NCBI GenBank assembly: GCA_043228905.1
Contig: JBHGNT010000006.1
Coordinates: 13,516,001-13,580,000 of the forward strand
Origin: Azolla caroliniana
Taxonomy: Eukaryota > Polypodiophyta
Direction of reading: 5' to 3'
DNA: 64,000 bases
Shown here: piece by piece, positions 11,201 to 20,939 of the stretch
Layout: each line of letters begins with the position of its first letter
Position numbering within the stretch: position 1 is the first letter of the stretch
Program-made: the position numbers and the translations under genes
The notes under the pieces: model-generated
What the model saw: the letters and a program-made list of their open reading frames with translations, nothing else
Database searches by the model: none
Told to the model about the DNA's origin: nothing

Positions 11201-12352
11201 CAATCGAACTTCCGAAACGTGTCGGACATCCTTCAGCAGCATTTTGCATCCGGTCGGGGTTGTCAACCACACGTCTCCTATGCCGGCAATCCGGCACGTA
11301 CCTTCATTTCCCATTCGAACACAGCCATGCTCACCGGCTGTGTAGGATGAGAAGTATCTTCTCTCCGGGGTCAGGTGGAACGATGCTCCCGAATCGACCA
11401 CCCAGGTCGTCTCATCGCCGGCAATGTTTACTTCACTTTCTTCGGTGATGAGCATGATTTCTTCCTCACTTGCCGCGAGTGCCGTTGTTCCTTTCCGGTC
11501 CTGCCCTCGCCGATCCGAACCTCTCCGGTCCGTGGCTCCCCGGTATGCACTGTTTCTCTCCGGTGACTTCTTCGAATCGGTGTCGTCGGCTTCGTTGTCT
11601 TTTCGGTAATGCCGACAATTCTTTCGGAAGTGCCCCGGCTTCCCACAGTGGAAGCATGTGGGCCTTCCTCTTGACTGCGACCGGGTCCCCGACTTCTCCC
11701 ATCTTTGCGGACTCCGGTTCCATTGTCTTCCCCGATCCGATTCGGTAAGCAGCGCCTTCGAGTCGGAGGCCGGTTCTTTATCTCTCCGACGCGCTTCTTC
11801 GTTCAAAATACTTGTCTTTACCGTTTGTAAGGACAAGTTATCTTCGGTGCAGGAGGTGCTGAGAGTCACCACCAAGTTCTCCCAGCTTTCCGGCAATGTA
11901 CACATCAGGATGATGGCTTGCATTGCATCCTCCAACGGGAACTTGATCGCCGCAAGCTGATTCACGAAACCCATGAACGTGCTTACGTGTTCCACCATAC
12001 TCTCGCCGTCTCGGTACTTGAGATTCACTATCTTCCTCATCAGGGAGGTCCGGTTCAACGCATTCTTCCTCTCATAGAGGCCCGACAGCTTCCGCCACAT
12101 CTCATATGCGTTGGTGTCGTTCGCCACATGTTGTAGAACGCTCACGTCGACGTATTGCCGAATGGTTGCAACGGCTTTCCGGTTCAGAAGCCTCCATTCC
12201 GACTCAAGTACCCCTTTCGGTATTTCCGACCTGTCAATCGGTTCGTACAGGTCCCGAACAATCAGAAGATCCTCCATCTTGATCTTCCAGTCGGCGTAAT
12301 TCTGCGCAGTCAGCACCATCATCCCCGGCTGCCCGCTGCCGCCGCCTTCCAT
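8279..12352 (-). CDS. Copia B gag-pol polyprotein, nearly intact, one internal TGA
   Basis: The start is the ATG at 12,352 (MEGGGSGQPGMM); an upstream in-frame TTG is not used. Domains in order are UBN2-type gag, CCHC knuckle CFHCGKPGHFRKNC (about 233-246), protease DSGAS (about 320), integrase with WHKRLCHMSEKG, HTDVC and DNGGE, a Glu/Asp-rich linker, reverse transcriptase with YVDDM, and RNase H with STTEAEYMAA. The frame stops at TGA 8522-8524, within RNase H, then reads on for 80 sense codons to a natural stop at 8279-8281. The related element F has CGA (Arg) at the same place, so a CpG-to-TpG change is the simple explanation. The truncated form would lack the last 80 or so residues. Confidence 0.93.
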
Positions 12353-12367
12353 TTTCTGCAGCAACTC

Positions 12368-12379
12368 GCTCTGATACCA
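12368..12379 (-). other. Copia B primer binding site
   Basis: On the minus strand TGGTATCAGAGC lies three bases inside the 5' LTR. This is the usual plant copia site complementary to initiator-methionine tRNA. Confidence 0.88.
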
Positions 12380-12382
12380 GTT

Positions 12383-12995
12383 TGTTGGGAATCAACGCTT
12401 CGATTCACCTTCACCACTCGGCCACAACCGAGTAAGCGCGAATCAATGGAGCAGAAAATAGGAACCACACAGAGAAACAAAACGCGAACACACAGGGATT
12501 AACGTGGAAAACCCTAGACGGGAAAAACCACGGGAGTACAAGACTCCAAACCAACACTATACAGAGAAGTATACAATGGCGAGCTGCAAGGCGACGACCT
12601 TGAGCTCGCTATCCTCGCCACAGGAGGCGGAAATACAAAGAGGCGTCGTCCTCTTCCTCTCTCACGCTCTATCTCTCTCTCTCTCTCTCACGGCTGCTCC
12701 CTCTTCACTCCTCTTGAGTGGAAAAATAGAAAAATGATCAGCAGCGACAAAACTGTTTGCCCTAAGTCATATTTATACATATATGACTTTGGGGCTATTT
12801 ACAACTATAGCCTCAGGGGCCCATAGCGAACATATTCACGGATATGTCCCTGCATCCGGATCGCTCTCCGGGTACATTCGTCATCCGGCACCGAAGCCGG
12901 GGTCTTCATCATCCGGATCCGAAACCAAAACCGGGCTCGTCGGCATTCATCTCCGACATCCGACCATCCCATCCGAAGGGATCGTAATCCCAACA
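12383..12995 (-). repeat. Copia B 5' LTR
   Basis: This 613-bp copy carries the promoter for B. It joins the primer site on its left and the target duplication TGTAC on its right. Confidence 0.93.
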
Positions 12996-14893
12996 TGTAC
13001 TGCCGTGAGTAGAGCCTCTGCCCAGAAGCCATCCGACAGTCCGGAGTGTTGGAGCATGGAAACTATCCGTTCTTGGATTGTCCGATTCATGCGTTCGGCA
13101 ATCCCGTTTTGCTCCGGACTGTGTGGTGCCGTAAATTCACGTCGGATGCCGCGTTGTCGGCAGAATTTGACGAATTCTTCGGATTTGAACTCTCCCCCAT
13201 TGTCGGTCCGAAAGCATTTCAGTTTTCGGTCGGTTTGATTTTCTACCATAGTGAGCCAATCTGAGAAGATCGAGAAGACCCGATCTTTGGTGGGAATCGG
13301 ATAAGCCCACACCTTTCGAGTCGAATCGTCAATAAAACTGACGAAGTAAGAGGCACCGCCGAGAGACTGATGCGGCATTGGGCCACAGACGTCCGAGTGG
13401 ACTAAGTCGAGAGGTCTCGTGTCTCTTGGTGCTGATGTCGGGTGTGATGCGGCTGCTTGTTTGCCATACTGGCAATGCTCGCAGAATTGATGGTCCGAGA
13501 AGGAGAGTTTGGGGATGTACCCGGCTCTAGATAGGTGCGTGATGACGGCCTTGCTGAGGTGTCCTAATCTTCTGTGCCATAGTGATGACACAGGAATATC
13601 CACCAAAAACAGGTTACCCTCTCTGAGCGTAACATGTAACGGATACAGTGAGTGTATCTTGGGTCCTCTAGCAAGCAGGAGGTTCCCCCTGTGGAGTGTC
13701 CACCCTCCCGAAGAAAAACCGGCACGAATGCCGTCTTCATCTAGTTGTCCGACTGAGATCAATGGCCTTGAGAGCTCGGGTACATGTCGGACATTGTGAA
13801 GTACAAGTGTAGAGCCACCTGCAAGGTTGAGCTCTACTGTGCCGATTCCGATGATGTCACAATGTTGCGAGTTACCGACTCGAACTGAGTCGGAGTGACG
13901 GATCGTATATTGCCGAAATTGGGATCGATGAGGAGTCACGTGAAATGACGCGCCCGAATCTAAGAGCCATGTGCTCGATTCTTCAGTCGTGAGCAGAACT
14001 TCTGATCCGACTGGATTTTCGATTGATAGTATATTCGGGTCGTTTGGTAGTACATCAGCTGAGAAGCTGACGTAATTGATCTCCTCATGCCGGCCACTCT
14101 TCTTGTCTGATCTCTGAGACTTGTCGTTCTTGTTCTTGAGTGCGCGGCAGTCGGCTTTGATGTGTCCGGGTTTCTTGCAATAGTTGCAGATTCGGTTATC
14201 CCGTGACTGGCTCCGTCTTCGCTGATTGTTCGGCGGCCGTGAGGAATCTCTTCCTCGTATGTTCGATCGGTCTGTCGAACCTTGTACTACGTAAGCGTCG
14301 TCTGTTGAGTCTTTGGCGAAAGACTTTCTCCGAGCTGCTTCGGTCAGGATTGCGCTCGTGACTTCGGAGTATTTAACAGCCGTGGTTGACGCGTTGCACA
14401 CGGTTGTGACGAAAGTTTCCCATGATGAGGGAAGGTTGCTCATGAGTATCATGGCTCTGAGTTCATCCTCGATTGCCGTCCCCTGAGATGAGATTTGGGA
14501 GCTTATGCTTTCGTACTCATTGAGATGTGCTTGAACCGAATCGGATTCTTTCATCCGCAAGTTGTAGAGGCGCCGGATCAGAAACATCTTCGTTGCAGCG
14601 ACCTTCTTTTCGTAGGTGTCCGACAGTGTTTTCCACAGTTCGAATGCTGTCGTACACGATTGCACCGTAAAGTATACCGATTCCGATAGGTGCATCCGAA
14701 TCATGGCGCGGACGATTCTGTCCAGCTTCTGCCACTCAATTGGTTTGTATCCTTCTGGAGGTTCTTCATTTTCGATGGGATCGATTTGCCCCTTGACTAT
14801 GAGATAGTCCTGCATTTGCTCCTTCCAGAAGTTGAAGTTCGATCCATCGAACTTTCGTAGACTCATTTCTGACGAGTCGGATGTTGATGCCAT
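12996..14893 (-). CDS. Copia A polyprotein, 5' half (gag, protease, most of integrase)
   Basis: The ATG at 14,893 (MASTSDSSEMSLRKFDG) is preferred over an in-frame TTG at 14,896. The order is UBN2-type gag, CCHC knuckle CNYCKKPGHIKADC (about residue 235), protease LLDSGASFHVTP, the pre-integrase HHCC region (WHRRLGHLSKAV ... CEHCQYGKQ), then the integrase core. Core residues are visible in HSDVCGP, TDNGGEF and EQNGIAERMNRT. The frame is cut at 12,996 by copia B within FWAEALLTAVH and resumes at 7656. The combined length of about 1343 residues is normal for a plant copia polyprotein. Confidence 0.92.
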
Positions 14894-15576
14894 CAAATTT
14901 GGTTTCGGTTGACGAAGCTCGGTTCGGAGTTGACTACGAATCTTGTTGGAGTGCAGCCGGTTGGCTCACCCGATATCGTTCTAGTCGGATTTGAACCCGA
15001 GTCGGTTCGGTTTCGGATATATGTATTGTTGAACTTGCTCGAATTGACTCCGGTAACGTGAGGGACAGAACCGACTGGTCTTCCCGAATGTTGCCGAGTC
15101 GGAGTGAGCCCGGTTCGCTTCCGAATATATATGCCGAATACCGATTATTGAAACCGATTATCTGGACCGATTCTGCTTCGGTTGACTGCAGCGACGAGAG
15201 AGACGGATCCAACTGATCCTCTCGAATGTCGATCAGCCGGATGAAGCACGAATTGGGGTTGTTGTCTTGAGACCGATCTGCACCGAGTGGTTACAATGAG
15301 CGGCGAGCAGCGTTTGATGACCTCTTCGGATGCCGTTTAACCGAGTGGAGCACGATCGTGTCAATGTTGCACAAGGGGATTTCACCTCGAGTGGTTACGA
15401 TCACAAGGAACGGAGTACAGCCGGCTGGCTTACTCCAGGCGAAGATGATCTAACGCGATGAGGTGCAATCCTCGTTTTTCTTCTTCTTCTCTCTTCTTCG
15501 AATGACGCAGGAAACCGAATACTGTGCAGGCTGAGACGACGGCCGACAGCGGATTGAAGGACCGAATACTGTGCAG

Positions 15577-15588
15577 GCTCTGATACCA
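15577..15588 (-). other. Copia A primer binding site
   Basis: On the minus strand TGGTATCAGAGC lies two bases from the 5' LTR, complementary to initiator-methionine tRNA as in most plant copia elements. The 14,894-15,576 interval between it and gag is untranslated leader with no ORF of note. Confidence 0.88.
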
Positions 15589-15590
15589 GA

Positions 15591-15678
15591 TGTTGGAGAC
15601 AAAGTCGTCTATGCGGAAGATCAAGAAGCATTCGATTCTATTCTGTACCTGCGTATGACAGTCTCTAGTTCGTTGCAC

Positions 15679-15714
<36 letters not shown>

Positions 15715-15901
15715 GCACAAAAGACTTTCTATTCAATAGAAACAATAATACAACACCCAACCTTACAAAAGGGTTACAAGGTCACTATATATAGTGACCG
15801 ACTTAGGGCAACTACCCTTTATGCTAATTACACAAATGCCCCAAACTTGGGCTATACAAAGGGATAGTGTGAATACGTCCATTATACACTTGTATTCGAC
15901 A
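15591..15901 (-). repeat. Copia A 5' LTR
   Basis: This 311-bp copy includes a slightly longer (AG)n tract at about 15,680-15,713. It ends at the right target duplication ATATA (15,902-15,906). Confidence 0.92.
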
Positions 15902-16484
15902 ATATACCTCGTCAAGGCCACAACTTCCCATAGAATCGGCCAAGTGATGGCTCAATGGAGAGTAGAGTGGCATAGGTAGACGACATACACCTCGTCATGG
16001 CCACAACATTCCATAGACTCAGCTTAGTGATGGCTCAATAGAGGGAAGAGTGGCATACTCAACATCATATGCAAAAGGGTCATGAGGTGAGCGTGTGCGA
16101 TTAGGGCAAACACTCTCGACCCAATGCACAACAATAATTAATATCGTAAGAGAAGGCTCAAGAGAGGGGAGCATAGGAGATACATCGCAATATACAAAAG
16201 GGCCATGAGTTGAGCGTGTGCGATTAGTGCAAACACGCTCGGCCCGATGCACAATAATAATTAAAATTGTATCGTGGTAGAAAGAAGAAAGAAAAGAAAA
16301 GAAAACGTAATACAAATTTGATTCGACCAACAAGAACGCATCATAGAAAGAAGAGAGATCGAGAAAGAAGAATACCAGGTTTAGAGTGTTGTTTTGATCC
16401 TGAGAAGAGCATGACGAGCCTTGTTAGATCCCCATTGCTCACACGCAAAAAATATCAAAACAACAAAAAACATTGTTTGTAACA
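15902..16484. repeat. Minisatellite leader of gypsy G, right of copia A
   Basis: Two units of about 85 bp (GGCCAAGTGATGGCTCAATG and a diverged copy about 83 bp on) are followed by two units of about 120 bp sharing GAGCGTGTGCGATTAG and AAACAC. No coding region was found. Confidence 0.6.
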
Positions 16485-16496
16485 GCTCTGATACCA
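16485..16496 (-). other. Gypsy G primer binding site
   Basis: On the minus strand TGGTATCAGAGC lies one base from the LTR end, complementary to initiator-methionine tRNA. Confidence 0.8.
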
Positions 16497-16497
16497 C

Positions 16498-16966
16498 TGT
16501 AAGAGTTTATTACTAATCAATAGACCAAAGTAAAGTAAAAGAAGGAAAATAGATTGGATAGAAGAACCCGTTCCACCCGACCACCCCCGAGCTATGATCT
16601 AGACATAGCCAACCTACCACCAACGTCCCATACCGCCGGATATTAGGATGACTAATACCTTGGAAGAGATAAACACGATCGTCGAGACGAAAGCCTAGCC
16701 CGAACCACTGGTGTCTAAGACAGCAGCCTTCCAACATAATGTCCTTATGAAGGTCGCTAAGCCTCATATTTATACCTTTTCGTAGGCCCCTTGAATAGAT
16801 GTGCCTTTCTAAAAGGGTCTCCATTCATTGGTTGCCCAAATCATGATAGTGCATGCACCTATCATTCCTTCTATCCAATCACATTAGCCCCTTTTTTAAT
16901 ATTAGTGAACATACCCTTCACTAATGTAAATATTAGTGACCTACCCTCACCAATGTTATGTGTACA
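16498..16966 (-). repeat. Gypsy G 5' LTR
   Basis: The 469-bp segment starts TGTAAGAG and ends TGTACA, so the ends form short TGTA/TACA inverted repeats. It is bounded by a primer site on one side and resumed A'-type copia gag sequence on the other. Its partner LTR is outside the window, so the boundary is inferred. Confidence 0.7.
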
Positions 16967-16971
16967 AAACA

Positions 16972-17150
16972 ATTCTGTCTAGCTTTTGCCACTCGTTCAG
17001 CTTGTATCCTTCTGGAGCATTGTTAGTCTCAATTGGGTCGATCTTACCCTTGTCTATTAGATAGTCCTGCATCTACTCCTTCTAGAAGTGGAAGTTCGAC
17101 CCGTCGAACTTCCTAAGACTCATCTCTGATAAGCCATATGTTAATGTCAT
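16972..17150 (-). pseudogene. Copia A' gag N-terminus, decayed
   Basis: The ATG at 17,150 and the string EMSLRKFDGSNF match copia A gag. Two in-frame stops (TAG near 17,086 and 17,080) interrupt it, followed by MQDYLIDKGKIDPIE and YKLNEWQKLDRI. The frame ends at the G LTR. Confidence 0.75.
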
Positions 17151-17329
17151 TTTTCCAAGTCGAATCTACTTCGAGTGACCACACCAACAAGAGGGACAAA
17201 TCTAACTAGTCTTCTTGAGTGTCGTCTAGTCGACTAAAGCACAGGTGAGGTTGTTCCTGGGGCCGGATCTGCTCCGAGTGGTTACGACAAGCAGGTGGGC
17301 ACCACCAGATGCCTTAACCGATTGTTGTT

Positions 17330-17749
17330 TGTTGAGCGAACAAGCTCAACCGGACAAGCCAGAGCCGGATCGGTATCCGGAACGGAGAACCGGATAGATA
17401 TCTGGATCAGTGTTCGGAACCAAGAACCGGATCGGATTGTAACCGGTAGGCTGATAGAGGCCTACAAATCTAGCCTAGTACGTAGGCATATTTTTGGGAG
17501 TCAGTGTTAGTCGCACGTATGAGCATTGAAGTACTTATGTCAATCTTTTTTAAGGACTTGTATAAAAGTGCTCACTGAGCACATTGTATGTACAAAGTGT
17601 TATTATTCAAATTGAGTTTATTGTTCTACTCTCTCTGTCTCTCCCACTCTCTGTCTCTATGATTCAAGCTTCCATTAAACCTTGTCCCTGTTTTCTGTTG
17701 CTATTCGGATAAACTAATTTGTCAAAGCTTCCACATATTAACTTTGACA
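17330..17749 (+). repeat. Copia C 5' LTR
   Basis: This 420-bp LTR starts TGTTGAGCG and ends CTTTGACA. The U3 part is packed with CCGGAT/CCGGAA-type repeats; a TATA-like TATAAAAG is near 17,562. The primer site TGGTATCAGAGC follows at 17,750. Confidence 0.85.
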
Positions 17750-17850
17750 TGGTATCAGAGCGCAAGGGTTGAGAACCTTTGCTGCCAACAAGCGATTTCC
17801 AAAGACAAACCCTAACTTCCGGAAAAGCACAGACCGAAAAGAAGGGAGAT

Positions 17851-18778
17851 ATGGATAGAAGTATGGCGAGCTCGCTTCCAACAGAAAAGCTCAACCGGAG
17901 CAATTATGCGTCCTGGTCGTATAAAATGCACCAGTGCCTGCTAGGGCACGGATATTGGAGCTACGTGGAAGGCGCAAATGTAGCAGTGCCGGATTCGACA
18001 CACAAGGACTTCCCCGTATGGGAACAAGGAGCGAGAAGAGTATTGTATTGTCTCGCGACCTATGTGCACAACCAGATGCTCAGCTATATCAGGGATGCAA
18101 AAACGCCGAAAGAAGCCTGGGAAAATCTCCGGAATATTTTCGTTGCAAGTACCACGGCTCGAAAGTTGCAAATCCGGCAAGAGCTCAATAGTATCCTGTA
18201 ACGAGACATGTCGGTCACCGACTACACCACCAAGATCAAGGAGATTTGCAAAGCACTCGGTTCCATCAACGTGACGGTGGACGAGGACAAGATGGTTCAG
18301 ATCTGCCTCAGTGGTCTAGCACAATGATACGGGCCAATCCGGACAACGATTTACACCCAGGAGAAATCATTGTCCTTCTTCGACCTGAAATCTATGCTGA
18401 TGGTCGAAGAAAACCACGTGAGTAGGTCGAGAACCACTCAATCGGACAGTCGGATGTTGTACACATAGATAGAGCGGCCCCGTGGGCATGGAGGATGAGG
18501 TGGGTTGGCACACAATAGTGGCGGCCGACTAGAGCAGAATCGGGGGCACAGAGATGGTGTGGACAGTAGTTCCAAACCCTCCAGAAGCAAGGGCAGTCAA
18601 GGCAGGCGCCAGAAACCGGCAATCGAAAGTCAACACACAATGCTGGTATTGTGGCAAGGAGGGCCACCAAGAAAGCGAGCGTTGGAAGAAGCGCGCCGAT
18701 TCGGATAAAACCGGATCTAGTAAGGCCGAACGAGGGAACCAGCAAAGCTCGCACTACGAAGAAGGATCAGAGAGAGAT
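17851..18778 (+). pseudogene. Copia C gag, broken by stops
   Basis: From the ATG at 17,851 it encodes MDRSMASSLPTEKLNRSNYA and a UBN2-type gag (KTPKEAWENLRNIF). TAA at 18,199 is followed in frame by more gag (DMSVTDYTTKIKEI) and a further stop. A zinc-knuckle remnant (CWYCGKEGHQESE) is readable in another frame near 18,640. The sequence then runs straight into LTR sequence at 18,779. Confidence 0.8.
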
Positions 18779-19093
18779 GGATCGGATTGTAACCGGTAGG
18801 CCGATAGAGGCCTACGAATCTAGCCTAGTACGTAGGCATATTTTTGGGAGTCAGTGACAGTCGCTCGTATGAGCATTGAAGTACTTGTCAGTACTTCTGT
18901 CAGTCCTTTTTAAGGACTTGTATAAAAGTGCTCACTGAGCACATTGTATATACAGAGTGTTATTATTCGAATTGAGTTTATTGTTCTGCTGTCTCTATCT
19001 CTGTGATTCAAGCTTCTATTAAACCTTGTCTTTGTTTTCTGTTGCTATCCGGATAAATTAGTTTGGCAAAGTTTATGCATATTAACTTTGACA
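18779..19093 (+). repeat. Copia C 3' LTR, 5'-truncated
   Basis: It aligns with the left LTR from its base 100 onward, starting GGATCGGATTGTAACCGG, and ends CTTTGACA. Confidence 0.85.
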
Positions 19094-19353
19094 TTGTCTA
19101 ACTTTATGAAGCACGACTTACAGTCGGATCGATGGAGAAACCTCACTTCGAGTGGCTACAATCACGAGGGTGAAGTACAGCCGACTAGCCTACTTCAGGA
19201 GTGATTTGTCTTAGTGAAGTGCGGGTTTGCGGGTGTCTTCTCTCTTCTTTTGGGTTATGCTAACCTTGGGATCTTCAAGAAGACTAGGGTAGGAATGTTG
19301 TTGGAGACAGATGACGGCCGGCAACGAGTTGAAGAACGTCACTCTAATACCAA

Positions 19354-19783
19354 ATGTTGGAATCTGAGACCATCAGTGCGGAAACAAGAACAACATTTAT
19401 GCTTAGACGATTAAGGAGACAAAGTGAGAGTGAGAGAAAGACACAAATTTGCACACAATATGTAACTATATTTTTTGAACTCAAAGTTACAATAGAAACG
19501 GAGACAACAACCTTAACACTTGGTTACAAGAGTCAGTTTAAATACTGACTGACTTAAGGCAACTGCCCTTTCCACTATTTACAGAAATAGCCTAAACTTA
19601 TTGTGTCCACTGTATTTTTTGAACTCAAAGTTACAATAGAAACGGAGACAACAACCTTAACACTTGGTTACAAGAGTCGGTTTAAATACTGACTGACTTA
19701 AGGCAACTGCCCTTTCCACTATTTACAGAAATAGCCTAAACCTATTGTGTCCATTCGAACAATGTGAATACAACCATTGCCAT
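19354..19783 (-). repeat. Copia A' LTR with an internal 145-bp tandem duplication
   Basis: It starts TGTTGGAATC next to the degenerate primer site and shares GACTTAAGGCAACTGCCC with copia A LTRs. Bases 19,468-19,612 and 19,613-19,757 are near-identical tandem copies, so the LTR is longer than A's. The outer end near 19,783 is inferred from where gypsy sequence resumes. Confidence 0.65.
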
Positions 19784-20745
19784 CCTGGTTTTTGACTCCA
19801 TTTCTTTAGCGATTTGTACTAGTCGAGGTTTTGTTGTCAACCCAAGATTAACTTCCTCTAATGTCGATGCCTTCACGCGTTGAGAGATCTCCATCTCTCT
19901 CTCTAGCGCGCCATGTGCGTGCTGTAATTCCGCTACCATCTTCGGCTCTGGCTCCGATACTTCTTCGTCCAACTCTATGGCGTTGTCAATGATATATGGG
20001 GTGACCATCTCTACCACATCGATCTCAAACAGTGGCACTATCTTGGGATTCTCCTCAAGATACTAGTCAACCTCGTCGTCGGCCAGCCCTTCCATCATAT
20101 TAATTGATTTGGCGTTTAGTGGAGTTATATCCTTCTTCGTGGCCACTTTTTCCTAAGTCGGCACTCAAACCTTTGTCTTCCCATGCCAGAAACTTATCAC
20201 ATTCTTCTGTTAATTTTGTTTGATATGTGCCGTCCCCAACCATGGTCTGCCCAATAGGAGTGGGAATGCTTCTAGCGCATCTAATTTTAATACTACTACC
20301 AAAATTTGGAATGTGTAGACACCCATCGAAATTTCCAAATTCTGAATTAGGCCGAGCAGCCAGAGGGAGCTCGTATCGGCCATCCGTAGCCAGAACAAGC
20401 ATACCTCCCATTCTCGGATGTCGAGACGATCATAGGGCACTTTGCTAATGACATTCATTCCCAACCCTCCGTCAATAATTGATCATGGCACTTCTGTGCC
20501 CTTGATTATTACCTGAAGTGCTAGGTTCTGCTCATGTAGCACCGCCGGTCCATGGCTTGGATTTGTAAAATTAATGCGAACAACCGGTTGTTCCTCCTTA
20601 ATTATAGCCACTAAAGTTCCCCTAAAACGTGATACAAGATTCAATAATCCAATTAGTGGCATGGTAATCTGGCAGCCGGCTAAGGTCTTCCATGTTGGGT
20701 CTTCGGCTAACGGTTCCTTCATCATTGCTTGCTGTATCTTCACCT
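19784..20745 (-). pseudogene. Ty3/gypsy pol fragment: aspartic protease and linker before reverse transcriptase
   Basis: Read on the minus strand, a retropepsin-like segment contains NLALQVIIKGTEVP, a stop codon where Trp is common, then SIIDGGLGMNVIS (active-site-like DGG). It ends LLLGRPWLGTAHIKQN. After a stop and frame changes, the linker reads EGLADDEVD and then STLEEVNLGLTTKPRLVQIA, typical of the stretch before gypsy reverse transcriptase. The frame is lost at the A' LTR. The fragment is dead. Confidence 0.7.
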
Positions 20746-20939
20746 AGCAAGACCTAAATTCTTGACCTTATTGCTTTAAGTGGTTACCTCTTACCGCTTG
20801 TTATCTCCGGTTGTTGGTTTAACCTTCACGTCACACCTTCAACCAAAAAAACCTTAAGTTCTTGTAAACTTGCGACTTTGGTGCTTTTCTCCTTTTGCAC
20901 ACACCACATCACATAGTGTTGTATGAAATACATCATGGA

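Larger units (their letters stand above)
7657..12995 (-). mobile_element. Ty1/copia element B, complete, nested in the integrase region of copia A
   Basis: LTRs at 7657-8268 and 12,383-12,995 start TGTTGGGAATC and end ATCCCAACA. The 5-bp target duplication TGTAC is present at 7652-7656 and 12,996-13,000. By eye the two LTRs of about 612 bp differ by two substitutions and one single-base indel, so insertion was recent. Primer site and polypurine tract give minus orientation. The gag-pol frame is open over its length except for one TGA (see the polyprotein entry). Confidence 0.95.
5014..15901 (-). mobile_element. Ty1/copia element A, complete, interrupted only by copia B
   Basis: LTRs at 5014-5322 and 15,591-15,901 begin TGTTGGAG and end TTCGACA. 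They are flanked by the 5-bp duplication ATATA (5009-5013 and 15,902-15,906). By eye the LTRs show no substitution, only a 2-bp length change in an (AG)n tract, so the insertion is recent. A primer site lies inside the right LTR and a polypurine tract inside the left one, giving minus orientation. Removing B and one copy of its TSD leaves one uninterrupted gag-pol frame from 14,893 to 5518 of about 1343 residues. GC content is higher than in the surrounding DNA. Confidence 0.93.
2263..16966 (-). mobile_element. Ty3/gypsy LTR element G (minus strand), host of the hAT and copia A/B insertions
   Basis: The element runs from its 5' LTR on the right (16,498-16,966) through a tRNA-iMet-type primer site (16,485-16,496). 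A long leader follows (15,902-16,484 plus 3172-5008), then gag at 2263-3171. The leader is split by the 10.9-kb copia A. Only the 5' LTR is visible; pol and the 3' LTR lie left of the window. G sits in the gag of an older A-like copia (A'), which resumes at 16,967; the expected 5-bp duplication is AAACA (16,967-16,971). Confidence 0.65.
17330..19093 (+). mobile_element. Copia C, internally deleted (plus strand)
   Basis: A full 5' LTR (17,330-17,749), primer site, and gag up to the zinc knuckle are followed directly by an incomplete 3' LTR (18,779-19,093) lacking its first 99 or so bases. All pol is missing. The flanking pentamers are TTGTT (17,325-17,329) and TTGTC (19,094-19,098), a target duplication with one mismatch. 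It is the same family as copia E. Confidence 0.8.
16967..19783 (-). mobile_element. Older copia element A' (relative of A), cut by G and C
   Basis: 16,972-17,329 aligns by eye with the start of copia A gag and leader (14,716-15,350). The leader resumes at 19,094-19,340, ends in a degenerate primer site (TTTGGTATTAGAGTG on the minus strand, 19,338-19,352), and meets an LTR at 19,354-19,783. Gypsy G inserted in its gag and copia C in its leader. A' lies against gypsy pol sequence at 19,784, so it probably inserted there. Everything 3' of the gag start is outside the window. Confidence 0.7.

Noticed and set aside
8294-12502. Many plus-strand ORFs of 60-185 codons opposite copia B, and similar ones opposite A and F
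   Set aside because: They are antisense shadows of the GC-rich polyprotein frames, with no recognisable domains or independent signals.
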